Below the pieces are notes generated by a model, which saw nothing but the letters and a program-made list of their open reading frames with translations, searched no databases and was not told the DNA's origin. This document shows positions 27,626 through 35,787 of a DNA stretch of 64,000 bases, piece after piece. This DNA comes from an uncultured Verrucomicrobiales bacterium (GTDB taxonomy: Bacteria; Verrucomicrobiota; Verrucomicrobiia; Verrucomicrobiales; DEV007): NCBI GenBank assembly GCA_937891465.1, contig CALAHF010000080.1, positions 1 through 64,000 of the forward strand. Reading direction: 5' to 3'. The first letter of the stretch is position 1, and the number at the start of each line of letters is the position of its first letter. The translations under genes and the position numbers were made by a program.

Positions 27626-28870
27626 ATGAGCGCTCCCAACCTCGAATCACCTTCTCCAAATCATCATCAAAATCCTTACGGCGTAGGATTGGCCTATCGC
27701 TATTCGTGCCACAATGATTATTTGAAGTATGAAGGTGAGATCGATTTGATGGAGGTTTCAACTGAGGATTACATCGTCCGGGAACGTAGAATGCATCGCG
27801 ATCCGGATGAATTGCTTATAAAGGATGCGCTGAACCGCTGGCCCACCGTTGTCCACGGGATTTCACTATCGATCGGCACCGTTGCCGAATTGAATCCGCA
27901 TTACATTTCGGGCACTCGGGATTTTATTAAACGCCACGATCTGAATATTTTTAGCGAGCACCTCGCTTTTCACAGTGTCGACGGGAAAGACCTGACGATG
28001 TTTCTCTGCATGCCTTTCGAAGAGATCGCAGTCCAGTGGATAAAGCAAAATTATTACGCGGTCCGTCGTGAGCTGGGGCGGCCTTTTGCTTTGGAGAACG
28101 TGACTTATTTTTTTCCGGCACCACATTCTTCGTTGAGTGAAGCCGATTTTTTACGTCGGATCACAGAGGAAACGGACTGCACGCTGCTTCTGGATATTAC
28201 CAATGTTTTCAACAACGCGATGAATCATGGCTATGATCCATATGAATTTTTGGATCGATTGCCACTCGAACGAGTTTCGCAGATGCACCTCGCAGGTGGT
28301 TTTAAAGGTGAGGATGGAAAGTGGGAAGATAGTCACAGTCATCCAGTGATGGGCGAGGTGTGGCCGCTTTATGAAGAGGTGTTGAAGCGTTCACCTGCTG
28401 AAGTCGTTGTGATAGAGCGGGATAGCCGTTTTAATTCTTTTTCAGAAGTTCATACTGATTTGAAAAAAGCTCGCGATCTTTTTTATCGTCATCGACCTGA
28501 AAAGCGCCCAGCCGAAGATTTGATGCCGGCTTTTGAGTCCCCGACTGTGGCGGAAAATAGTGATCCTGAGCCGCTCGCATCTAAATTTGCGGGATTACGG
28601 GGCTATCAGCGATCGCTGATGGGCCGAATCACGGACACTGAATTTCGAACTCAGTTTCGAGCAGATCCTCCCATAGCTTTAGAACAGTTTGAACTTACGG
28701 ATGCCAAATGGGTTGATAGCATCTCAGACATCGATCCTGATGATATCCATAAGCTTCAGTCAGCGTGGGAATACATTCACGAGGAAGACAAAGAAGTCGC
28801 TCAGGATTACGAACAAAACGAATGGGCAGTCTGGGCGGAAGAAATTGAAGCTTCAGGCGAAGCAATCTGA
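27626..28870 (+). CDS. MNIO (DUF692) peptide-modifying enzyme with fused partner-like domain
   Basis: A 414-residue protein. Residues ~15-290 form a DUF692 TIM barrel, the family of multinuclear non-haem iron oxidases. Candidate iron ligands are His77 in VVHGISLSIG, His112 in FSEHLAF, Glu157 in ALENVTY, Asp190 in LLLDITN, His201 in NHGYDP, His221 in QMHLAGG, His237 or His239 in DSHSHP and Glu264 in VIERD. Known relatives (MbnB, TglH, ChrH) modify Cys residues of precursor peptides. Residues ~310-414 form an extra domain (KFAGLRGYQRSLMGRI, ...DIDPDDIHKLQ) similar in outline to the partner proteins that deliver peptide to MNIO enzymes, here apparently fused. The likely substrate is the Cys-rich product of the upstream gene. 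Confidence 0.87.
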   Translation: MSAPNLESPSPNHHQNPYGVGLAYRYSCHNDYLKYEGEIDLMEVSTEDYIVRERRMHRDPDELLIKDALNRWPTVVHGISLSIGTVAELNPHYISGTRDFIKRHDLNIFSEHLAFHSVDGKDLTMFLCMPFEEIAVQWIKQNYYAVRRELGRPFALENVTYFFPAPHSSLSEADFLRRITEETDCTLLLDITNVFNNAMNHGYDPYEFLDRLPLERVSQMHLAGGFKGEDGKWEDSHSHPVMGEVWPLYEEVLKRSPAEVVVIERDSRFNSFSEVHTDLKKARDLFYRHRPEKRPAEDLMPAFESPTVAENSDPEPLASKFAGLRGYQRSLMGRITDTEFRTQFRADPPIALEQFELTDAKWVDSISDIDPDDIHKLQSAWEYIHEEDKEVAQDYEQNEWAVWAEEIEASGEAI

Positions 28871-28958
28871 AAAATCGAAGCGAAAATTTGCTTGCTTATC
28901 GATTCGATCTGCGCACATTGCGACTCGATTTTCCCGCAAGGGAACAACGAATGTGCAC

Positions 28959-29035
28959 GCACCCATAGCTCAACTGGATAGAGCACCTGATTACGGATCA
29001 GGAGGTTTGGGGTTCGAATCCCTATGGGTGTACCA
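28959..29035 (+). tRNA. tRNA-Arg(ACG)
   Basis: A full cloverleaf of 77 bases with encoded CCA. The acceptor GCACCCA pairs with TGGGTGT, the anticodon loop is TTACGGA with anticodon ACG, and the T loop is TTCGAAT. Its A34 is the classic substrate of TadA, which is encoded at 34542-35069. Its last 14 bases overlap the 3' end of the minus-strand broken gene. Confidence 0.96.
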
Positions 29036-29837
29036 CTTTTTTCACCGTCGTGGAAGTGGAGTCACCGTCCGAACTTTCGGAGCCAGTCTGAACTGGAGTT
29101 CTTGTAGGCTGTGGGTGGTAATTCGGAACAGGGACGGTTTTAGCGTTTGATTTCTTGAGCGGAGATTTTTTAGCGATTGAGCCTCCCGCATCTCCAATAG
29201 TTTTCCCAAGTTTGTTAAAAATTCCGTCAGGAGCATTCACGTTCGAATATTCCTGAGTTCCAGGACGATGCCATACGCTGCGAAGGGTTTCGCCAGTGAT
29301 TGCTGAAAGATATTGGACCCCAACAGTATTTTGCTGTTGGTCAATCAGGTTGATGACCCACACGGGCTCTTTTCGGAGGTCGCGGCAACGAAGTTGGTAA
29401 TGCACGCTGTCGAATCCAACTCCAGCTCGTCGGGCGTTCTCGTTTGCAATTGCAAATGCTTGTGGGGAATCGATTCGCAGATTTCCCAGAGGGATGACGA
29501 TTGAAGGCAGATCTTCGTCAGGACGACGGCTAAAATGACGCTCGCCAACGATTTTACCGGCTTGCATGGCATACTCATTAAGCAAATTCGGCACGCGTGT
29601 ATCAACCGCTAGAAGCCTCCACTGTTGAGGTTGGTCCTGGCCGTAAAAGCCGGCAACACCCACGATAGTTGAAACGACTTGCCTTCCGCGAAGGACTTTA
29701 AGTGCCTGAAGTACTTTAAGTGCCTAATTTGCAGTCGCTTGCGCCGGGGGTTCAGGGAGTGCGGTGGCACCACGTGGAATTCCAAAAGAAACAATGGCGC
29801 AGAGTAAAAATAAGATTGGTGAAGAATGAATTTTCAT
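29022..29837 (-). pseudogene. secreted protein gene interrupted by an in-frame amber codon
   Basis: From the ATG at 29837 the frame encodes a signal peptide of about 26 residues (KIHSSPILFLLCAIVSFG...ATA), then reaches TAG at 29724-29726 (codon 38) and continues in frame for over 230 codons. Around the stop lies an 18-base tandem duplication (GCACTTAAAGTACTTCAG, then GCACTTAAAGTCCTT); a CAG to TAG change would explain it. The downstream part (QQWRLLAVDTRVPNLLNEY, ...HYQLRCRDLRKEPVWVIN) looks like an exported domain of unknown function with a Lys/Ser-rich tail. The stop codon lies inside the tRNA-Arg gene on the other strand. It is either a fresh pseudogene or a sequencing error; a GTG at 29663 could restart without the signal peptide. 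Confidence 0.72.
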
Positions 29838-30042
29838 GGCGCTGAATCATTTGTTCTGACTCTTTAACACTCATGAAATATCGGTTTTTTTAAAATACCA
29901 TCAAATTTATTTTACGGATTTATGAAATTTTTAAAAAACCTTATCAAATTGGCTTTAAGTTTTCACGTAAAAGCTTCGCTCTATGAGCGTCAGGAAGTTA
30001 CAAAAACAGGTGGAAGTCGCCTGCTATGGTAAATTGAGTCAA

Positions 30043-30894
30043 TCAATCCCGGTAATCGACGCCGCGCCAGAACCGGCTAGCTTGGATGTCATTGTCAGGA
30101 TTACCCTTGGGAAGGTCTGATTTGCGAAGTTTTTCAACATGCCCGTCGAGAAATGCAGCGACCGCAAACTTGTCACGCCACCGCTTTTCGATTGTGTCTT
30201 CGATTAAGGAAAGGTCGTCAGCCATGATTACATTTTTCTCAATACAGTCGATGTATAGCAATGCATTTGGGGAATGAATCAGCTGTGCGAGAGATTTCTC
30301 AGTGAGCCACGGATCCCCTCCGCTCTTGAGGTCGTCATAGATCCGATCGTATTGAAGGTTGGCGTTCATTGCATACGAGTGGCGATAATAGTTGTCAGAA
30401 TCTTCGATCCTGTTTCCATCTTCATCAAAGGAGCGTCCTCTCATAGATGATGAGCGTTTGCTTTCAAAGAACGAGGTTTTGATGTGTCCCCCTTTTAGCT
30501 GTCCGCTGTACTTAAACGACTTCTCAGCCATTTCCTGCTGAGGTCCTCCACCGTCTTTCTCCACATAGACTGCTGCGAAAACAACGCCATCGAGCCAAAG
30601 TCCAGTATCCGTTTCCTGAAAATTCCAGTATTTAGGCAAGAATTCCTCATCTCTGGGATCGCCTCCGGGATAAATCGGCGATGGGAGCTTGTCGTTATTT
30701 TCAGCAGACCAAGTGATTGTTGCCGTCGCGATTTGCTTAAGATTGGAAACGGACTCGGCAGATTGGGCGGAGACTTTAACAAGGCGGTAGGCCGGAAACG
30801 ATAGCGATACCAGCAATGCGAGTATGACAACGACTACCAGTATTTCAACCATGGTGAATGCTGCACTTTTTTTCTTCCCTGAACGTGTTTTCAT
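30043..30894 (-). CDS. type II-like pseudopilin with Ala at the cleavage site
   Basis: A 283-residue protein with a class III signal peptide. A basic leader KTRSGKKKSA is followed by AFTMVEILVVVVILALLVSLSFPAYRL; cleavage would fall between Ala12 and Phe13, with the conserved Glu at +5 (Glu17). Prepilin peptidases prefer Gly at -1, so Ala is unusual. The rest contains a large exported globular region with SAESVSNLKQIATATITWSAENNDKLP. Many Verrucomicrobia carry large families of such PulG-like proteins without a full secretion locus. It is divergent from a sulfatase gene, which may share its regulatory region. Its function in a filament is not shown. Confidence 0.8.
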   Translation of the reverse strand: MKTRSGKKKSAAFTMVEILVVVVILALLVSLSFPAYRLVKVSAQSAESVSNLKQIATATITWSAENNDKLPSPIYPGGDPRDEEFLPKYWNFQETDTGLWLDGVVFAAVYVEKDGGGPQQEMAEKSFKYSGQLKGGHIKTSFFESKRSSSMRGRSFDEDGNRIEDSDNYYRHSYAMNANLQYDRIYDDLKSGGDPWLTEKSLAQLIHSPNALLYIDCIEKNVIMADDLSLIEDTIEKRWRDKFAVAAFLDGHVEKLRKSDLPKGNPDNDIQASRFWRGVDYRD

Positions 30895-31049
30895 ACTTGT
30901 TAAATTCCGTTAAAATTTCACTAATCTGCCCGAAACAATGTTTTACAAAGTAAAGACTACTCAATTGGAACCAAAATCGTCAAGATTTTTTTCTGGGTCC
31001 TAAATTCGATTGCCAAATCTGCAGTATCACTGCAAAATCGGGGAGTTTT

Positions 31050-32861
31050 ATGATCAGTTCTAAATTTCTCCGTTTTATTGTTGGATTCGCTTCTCTGATT
31101 GCGTCTTTTTCCGTCGCAGCAGATAAGCCGAACGTCGTTTTTGTCATCACAGACGATCAGGGTTATGGCGACCTTTCGATTCACGGGAACCCTTCCTTAA
31201 AGACTCCGAATCTGGATGCGCTTGCGAAGGATTCCGTTCGTCTTCAGGACTATCACGTGGCTCCGACATGCTCTCCGTCACGCAGTGCTATTTTGACCGG
31301 TCATTGGACGGATCGAACGGGAGTATGGCACACGATTAACGGGCGGTCGATGCTTCGCCAAAATGAAGTCACTCTCGGACAAATTTTCAAAGATGGTGGA
31401 TATGCGACTGGGATGTTCGGAAAATGGCACCTGGGAGACAATTACCCGTTTCGTCCCGAAGATCGGGGATTTACCGAAGTGCTTCGCCATGGCGGTGGGG
31501 GGGTCGGCCAAACTCCGGATTTCTGGGACAATGCTTATTTTCACGACACGTATTTCCATAACAAGAAACCCGAAAAGACCGAAGGTTTCTGCACGGATGT
31601 TTATTTTGAATACGCAAAAAAATTCATCGAGACGCAAGTCGCTGCTGATAAACCGTTCCTTGCCTACATTTCGACGAATGCGCCGCACAGCCCGAATCAT
31701 GCGCCGCCGGAATTCGCCGCGCCGTATCTGGATGATTTCTCAGTTGCTGTAGCCAACTTTTTTGGAATGGTCGCGAACATCGATCACAATGTCGGCGAAA
31801 TGCGCCAATGGCTTTCCGAAAAAGGCCTCGCGGAAAACACGATTTTCATCTTCACCACGGACAATGGAACGGCTGGTGGTCGGACGGTTTTTGATGGTGG
31901 AATGCGAGGGGCAAAAGGAAGTGAATACGACGGAGGTCATCGCGTTCCGTTTTTTATTCATTGGCCAAATGGCAACATGAAAGGTGGCCGACTCGTTGAG
32001 GAGATTACCGGTCACGTCGATGTGGTTCCAACACTGATTGATTTGTGCGATGTGCCGGCACCAAAAGGGGTAGTATTTGACGGCACTTCCATCCGGCCGC
32101 TTTTGGATGATAAAGTTGATGCTGATTGGCCGGATCGAATTTTGGTGACCGATTCTCAGCGCGTAAAAGATCCAATTAAATGGCGCAAATCATCCGTGAT
32201 GACAAGCCAGTGGCGTTTGGTCAGCGATAGCGTGAAAGGAAAGCCCAGACACGAGCTTTATGATATTAAAGCCGACCCGAAGCAGGCGAAAAACGTCATT
32301 GCTGAAAATCCGGAAGCGGCAAAACGACTCAAAAAATTCTACAATGATTGGTGGTCTGAAATTGAGCCAACCTTCGGATCGCCCGCGCGGATTATTCTTG
32401 GGAATCTGGCGGAAAATCCAACTCGATTAACAAGTCATGACTGGATTACGGAGGGCTCAACGCCGTGGAATCAGGCGCATATTCGTGGTGCTGACAACAA
32501 GCCTCAAAATCGTGGCTTCTGGTATTTGGAAGTCGAGACTAGCGGTGATTACGAAATTGAGCTTCGTCGCTGGCCCAATGAAGGATCCGTTGCCAAAGTC
32601 GGGATTTCTGAAGAAATCCCCCCCGGCGCGAAAGTTCCCGGCGGCCCTTCCTTCCGTGGACGTCCCGGAAAGTCTGTTCCAGCCAAAACCGCAAAACTCA
32701 AAATGGCGGGTCAAACGCTTGAGGCTGCGGTGCCTGAAGGGGCTGCTTCGGTGAAGTTTTCGTTGAAACTTGAGAAGGGGCCTGCGGAACTTGAAGCGAC
32801 CTTTCATGGCGAAAACGGTGAGATCACGGGCGCATACTACGCGTATGTGAAAAAGCTGTGA
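31050..32861 (+). CDS. secreted sulfatase with extra C-terminal domain
   Basis: A 603-residue secreted arylsulfatase-type enzyme. GGGAG precedes the ATG. The signal peptide ends near SVAA at 21-24. NVVFVITDDQGYGDLS carries metal ligands, CSPSR at 74-78 is the formylglycine signature with Cys74, and GMFGKWHLGDN follows. FTTDNGTAGGR and the ENPEAAKRL block complete the family. An extra C-terminal domain after about residue 450 (GFWYLEVETSGDYEIELRRWP) looks like a beta-sandwich accessory module, giving a longer protein than the two sulfatases near the left end. Substrate unknown; it is separated from other catabolic genes. Confidence 0.9.
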   Translation: MISSKFLRFIVGFASLIASFSVAADKPNVVFVITDDQGYGDLSIHGNPSLKTPNLDALAKDSVRLQDYHVAPTCSPSRSAILTGHWTDRTGVWHTINGRSMLRQNEVTLGQIFKDGGYATGMFGKWHLGDNYPFRPEDRGFTEVLRHGGGGVGQTPDFWDNAYFHDTYFHNKKPEKTEGFCTDVYFEYAKKFIETQVAADKPFLAYISTNAPHSPNHAPPEFAAPYLDDFSVAVANFFGMVANIDHNVGEMRQWLSEKGLAENTIFIFTTDNGTAGGRTVFDGGMRGAKGSEYDGGHRVPFFIHWPNGNMKGGRLVEEITGHVDVVPTLIDLCDVPAPKGVVFDGTSIRPLLDDKVDADWPDRILVTDSQRVKDPIKWRKSSVMTSQWRLVSDSVKGKPRHELYDIKADPKQAKNVIAENPEAAKRLKKFYNDWWSEIEPTFGSPARIILGNLAENPTRLTSHDWITEGSTPWNQAHIRGADNKPQNRGFWYLEVETSGDYEIELRRWPNEGSVAKVGISEEIPPGAKVPGGPSFRGRPGKSVPAKTAKLKMAGQTLEAAVPEGAASVKFSLKLEKGPAELEATFHGENGEITGAYYAYVKKL

Positions 32862-32873
32862 CGGGTAAGTTAG

Positions 32874-33023
32874 ATGTTCGATTTTCCCAGTGATTACCTG
32901 CTTTTTAAAAAGGGTTCAGACCTTGGAGAATATTTTACCATTGATGAGCTCTCGAAATTCGATGACGCAACTTCGGTTCGATACTTCGATTCCTTTAATG
33001 GCAATATTAAATCAGTGAATTGA
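32874..33023 (+). CDS. small ORF, 49 residues, unknown
   Basis: An open frame from ATG at 32874 to TGA at 33021-33023, filling most of the gap between the sulfatase and the beta-CASP gene. It is acidic and aromatic-rich: FDFPSDYLLFKKG, GEYFTIDELSKFD, SVRYFDSFNG. The start is preceded by TAAGTTAG, not a clear ribosome site. It begins 13 bases after the sulfatase stop. It could be a real small protein or chance; composition is protein-like. No family recognised. Confidence 0.4.
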   Translation: MFDFPSDYLLFKKGSDLGEYFTIDELSKFDDATSVRYFDSFNGNIKSVN

Positions 33024-33034
33024 TCCCTCGTCAC

Positions 33035-34390
33035 CTAAAGCGCAAGCCGTTCACCATCGGGCGGAATGATGACTTCAAAATCGTCGTCTGCGAGTTCTTC
33101 TGCGAACCACTGCCGTGCTGGGGTATCGCCGTGAACCAACAAAACCTTCGAGGGATTCACGCGTCGAATGTAATCAAGGATTTGATTTCGCGGTGAATGG
33201 CCGGAGAAATCAAAGCGCTCGACTTTGCATTTCAACTGAATTTTCTTGCCTTCCAAAACAATGATGTCGCCATCTTCCGAAGCCTGAATTTTCCCAGCTG
33301 GAGAATCCGGATCGCAATAGCCGACAAACAACACCGCATTTTTGGAGCTTGGGAGAATGTATTTCGCAAAAACGTGAGACACGGTGTGCTCCGACATCAT
33401 TCCCGACGAATAGAGATAAATGTGCCCTGGTCGAGCTCCTGGAATTTGTTTTCCACGTTCCAGCGGACGCAGCGTTGGCAAATCTTCCAGCAGCTCCATG
33501 TCTGAATGTCGACGCGGCCATTCATCTCCGATCTTATCAGTCAGCATCGTCATCTTTGTTGAGAGGCCTCCGATGTGAATTGGCGTGTCGCGCGGAATTA
33601 CTCCTTCTCCCATCAGCTCGTGCAACATCAATAGGGTTTCCTGCGTTTTTCCAAGAGCGAAGACGGGGATCAAAGCCGAGCCACCACGGTCGAATGCTCC
33701 AGCGATAGTTTCTCCCAGCCGTAACTTTTCCTTCTCACGGGTGTAGTCAGGATCGCGTTCCTGGGCGCCGCGCGTGGTCTCGACGATTAGGGTATCGATG
33801 CCTTCTTCAGGAAGTTTGGCTCCCACAGACAGCGTTTGATCTTCAAAATGAATGTCGCCGGTGTAAAAAATGTTGTGGTCGCGATACGAAATTGAAATTC
33901 CAACCGCGCCGAGGACGTGGCCAGCAGGGTGAAATTCACACGTCACTGGCGATTCGGCATGTGATGGATCGATCCGAAAACGTTGCCCAATTGTCCGTCG
34001 ATTCCACGAACGAGAGAATTCATCAATCTCCCGATGGCTGAAGAGAGGGTATTCCTCAACGCCTAGTTCGAGGCGTTGCGATTTCATGACGTTTACCGAA
34101 TTGTGAAGCAGGGCTTTTCCGACGAGGAACGTCGGTTTTGACATCACCACCATCGCTTCCTTATGAGCTCGAAACAGAAAGGGCAATCCGCCAATGTGAT
34201 CAAGATGGGCATGCGAAATCAGAATCGAATCGATCGAATCCGGTTCCAATCCACGAATGTCAGGAAGGGTTGTGTAGCCCGCTTTTTTCGGATGGATTCC
34301 ACAATCCAAAATGATGCGCGTGCCACCCAAATCGAGCAAGTAGGCGTGGGAGCCGATATCGTCGGCATGGGTGAGGCTTGTGAAATACAT
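33035..34390 (-). CDS. beta-CASP metallo-beta-lactamase RNase
   Basis: A 451-residue nuclease of the CPSF73/RNase J-like beta-CASP group. The metal site starts with SHAHLDHIGGLPFL, then PAGHVLGAVGI and YTGDIHFEDQ; the beta-CASP block includes GSALIPVFALGKTQETL and YLYSSGMMSEHT; the C-terminal part has HGDTPARQWFAE, the zinc-dependent RNA-specificity motif region. It likely processes or degrades RNA in the cytoplasm. It resembles the bacterial and archaeal MBL-fold exoribonuclease group, not RNase J itself, which is longer. A dispersed repeat separates it from tadA. Confidence 0.88.
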   Translation of the reverse strand: MYFTSLTHADDIGSHAYLLDLGGTRIILDCGIHPKKAGYTTLPDIRGLEPDSIDSILISHAHLDHIGGLPFLFRAHKEAMVVMSKPTFLVGKALLHNSVNVMKSQRLELGVEEYPLFSHREIDEFSRSWNRRTIGQRFRIDPSHAESPVTCEFHPAGHVLGAVGISISYRDHNIFYTGDIHFEDQTLSVGAKLPEEGIDTLIVETTRGAQERDPDYTREKEKLRLGETIAGAFDRGGSALIPVFALGKTQETLLMLHELMGEGVIPRDTPIHIGGLSTKMTMLTDKIGDEWPRRHSDMELLEDLPTLRPLERGKQIPGARPGHIYLYSSGMMSEHTVSHVFAKYILPSSKNAVLFVGYCDPDSPAGKIQASEDGDIIVLEGKKIQLKCKVERFDFSGHSPRNQILDYIRRVNPSKVLLVHGDTPARQWFAEELADDDFEVIIPPDGERLAL

Positions 34391-34424
34391 TCGGATTTGT
34401 CGACTCAGAAAATTCGGATTTTAC

Positions 34425-34503
34425 GATCCAGTAGGGTTGGTTCATCGAACAGACCCTATTGCTTCGTGGGGCCGTTTCGAATAGACAGGGTTGACTCGTA
34501 CAA
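34425..34503. repeat. dispersed ACCCTATTGG/TTCG element, copy 6
   Basis: GTAGGGTTGGTTCATCGAAC, ACCCTATTGCTTCG, CCGTTTCGAATAGACAGGG and TTGACTCG lie in order, the same module order as copies 2 and 7. Confidence 0.78.
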
Positions 34504-34541
34504 TGGTGCCAAGGTTGCCACAACTGATTCTTTTATCCGCA

Positions 34542-35069
34542 TTAATTGTGCCCCGCAGCTCCTTTTTGCTTGGCTCTGGCTTCAGCGAAAAAATGCTTCA
34601 ACAACATGGCGCTTTCATCGCCGAGAACGCCTTCGGTAATCTCAGCGTGATGATTCAACGTTGGTTGTTGCAGCAAATTCAGCAGCCCACCACACGCCCC
34701 GCCTTTGGCGTCGCCGCATCCAAAAATGACCCGTCGAATTCGGCAATGAACAATTGCGCCGGCACACATCGGGCAGGGCTCTTTGGTAACGTAAAGGTCG
34801 CAATCGGTCAGCCGCCAATCACCCATCGCAGATTGAGCCTGGGTCAGCGCAAGCATTTCCGCATGAGCCGTCGCGTCTTTGAGGGTTTCCACCTGATTGC
34901 TGGCTCGGGCGATAATCGAACCATTGTGGACGATGACCGCGCCAATGGGAACTTCTTCGGCAAGATACGCATGTTGAGCTTGGCGCAGAGCCTGGGACAT
35001 CATGAATTGATCGCTGTGAAGATCAATGATGGGGCTGTCGATATCGTCGTCTTGTGGAATTTCGGTCAT
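34542..35069 (-). CDS. tadA: tRNA adenosine-34 deaminase
   Basis: A 175-residue cytidine-deaminase-fold enzyme that converts A34 to inosine in tRNA-Arg(ACG). Zinc ligands and catalytic Glu are clear: HAE at 69-71 and PCPMCAG with Cys99 and Cys102. EEVPIGAVIVHNG is a TadA signature. A longer N terminus (residues 1-22, acidic) precedes the fold; an internal Met at 23 or 24 is an alternative start. The tRNA substrate is encoded in the same window. Confidence 0.92.
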   Translation of the reverse strand: MTEIPQDDDIDSPIIDLHSDQFMMSQALRQAQHAYLAEEVPIGAVIVHNGSIIARASNQVETLKDATAHAEMLALTQAQSAMGDWRLTDCDLYVTKEPCPMCAGAIVHCRIRRVIFGCGDAKGGACGGLLNLLQQPTLNHHAEITEGVLGDESAMLLKHFFAEARAKQKGAAGHN

Positions 35070-35113
35070 ATTCGGTTGGCGAAAGTCAGAATCGAAAGAT
35101 AGTGGTGGGAAAT

Positions 35114-35776
35114 ATGAATGACTGCAACCGACGAATTATTGCCCCGTCAATGCTGGCGGCGGATTGGTCCCGAATTGGTGAAGAAGTGCAGCGTGCCAAA
35201 GATGATGGCGCGGACTGGATTCATCTGGATGTGATGGATGGCCACTTTGTGGAAAACATTTCGTTCGGCCCGCAGTACGTCGAAGCGGTTCGCGGCTGCA
35301 CGGACATGCATCTCGATGTGCATTTGATGATCACGCATCCCGACAAGTATCTCGTAGAATTTGTGAAAGCTGGTGCTGACCGAATTACAGTTCACGTGGA
35401 GGCTGAACATGATATTGCAGACACGCTTAAAAAAATCAGGGAAGCAGGCTGCGGGTGTGGTTTGGCCTTGAATCCAGCGACTGATTTCGCTGACGTGGAG
35501 CCTTATTTGGATCAAATTGATCTGTTGTTAGTGATGACGGTGGTTCCCGGTTTTGGAGGGCAATTCTTTATGGAAAAAGAAACCATGCCGAAAGTCGCGG
35601 CGGGCAAAGCGTGGAGGGAAGAGCACGGATTAAATTACCATATCGAAGTCGATGGCGGGATCGATTTGAATACGGTTGAAATTGCGGCGGCCCATGGTGC
35701 GAATGTGATGGTTGCGGGAACGTCGCTCTTCCGCGCCGAAGGCATGGCGGGATCAATCCAGAAGATGCGCGGCTGA
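35114..35776 (+). CDS. rpe: ribulose-phosphate 3-epimerase
   Basis: A 220-residue TIM-barrel enzyme of the pentose phosphate pathway, interconverting ribulose 5-phosphate and xylulose 5-phosphate. IIAPSMLAADWSRIGEE, WIHLDVMDGHFVENISFGP with the metal ligands, MHLDVHLMI, VMTVVPGFGGQFFM and HIEVDGGIDLNT all match. The ATG at 35114 follows GGTGGGA, a likely ribosome site. It is divergent from tadA and precedes xseA by 11 bases, so rpe and xseA are probably co-transcribed. Confidence 0.95.
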   Translation: MNDCNRRIIAPSMLAADWSRIGEEVQRAKDDGADWIHLDVMDGHFVENISFGPQYVEAVRGCTDMHLDVHLMITHPDKYLVEFVKAGADRITVHVEAEHDIADTLKKIREAGCGCGLALNPATDFADVEPYLDQIDLLLVMTVVPGFGGQFFMEKETMPKVAAGKAWREEHGLNYHIEVDGGIDLNTVEIAAAHGANVMVAGTSLFRAEGMAGSIQKMRG

Positions 35777-35787
35777 AATTTGAAGTG

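Noticed and set aside
29724-29726. TAG as a pyrrolysine codon
   Set aside because: No pyl genes are visible and the local duplication better explains a mutated CAG.
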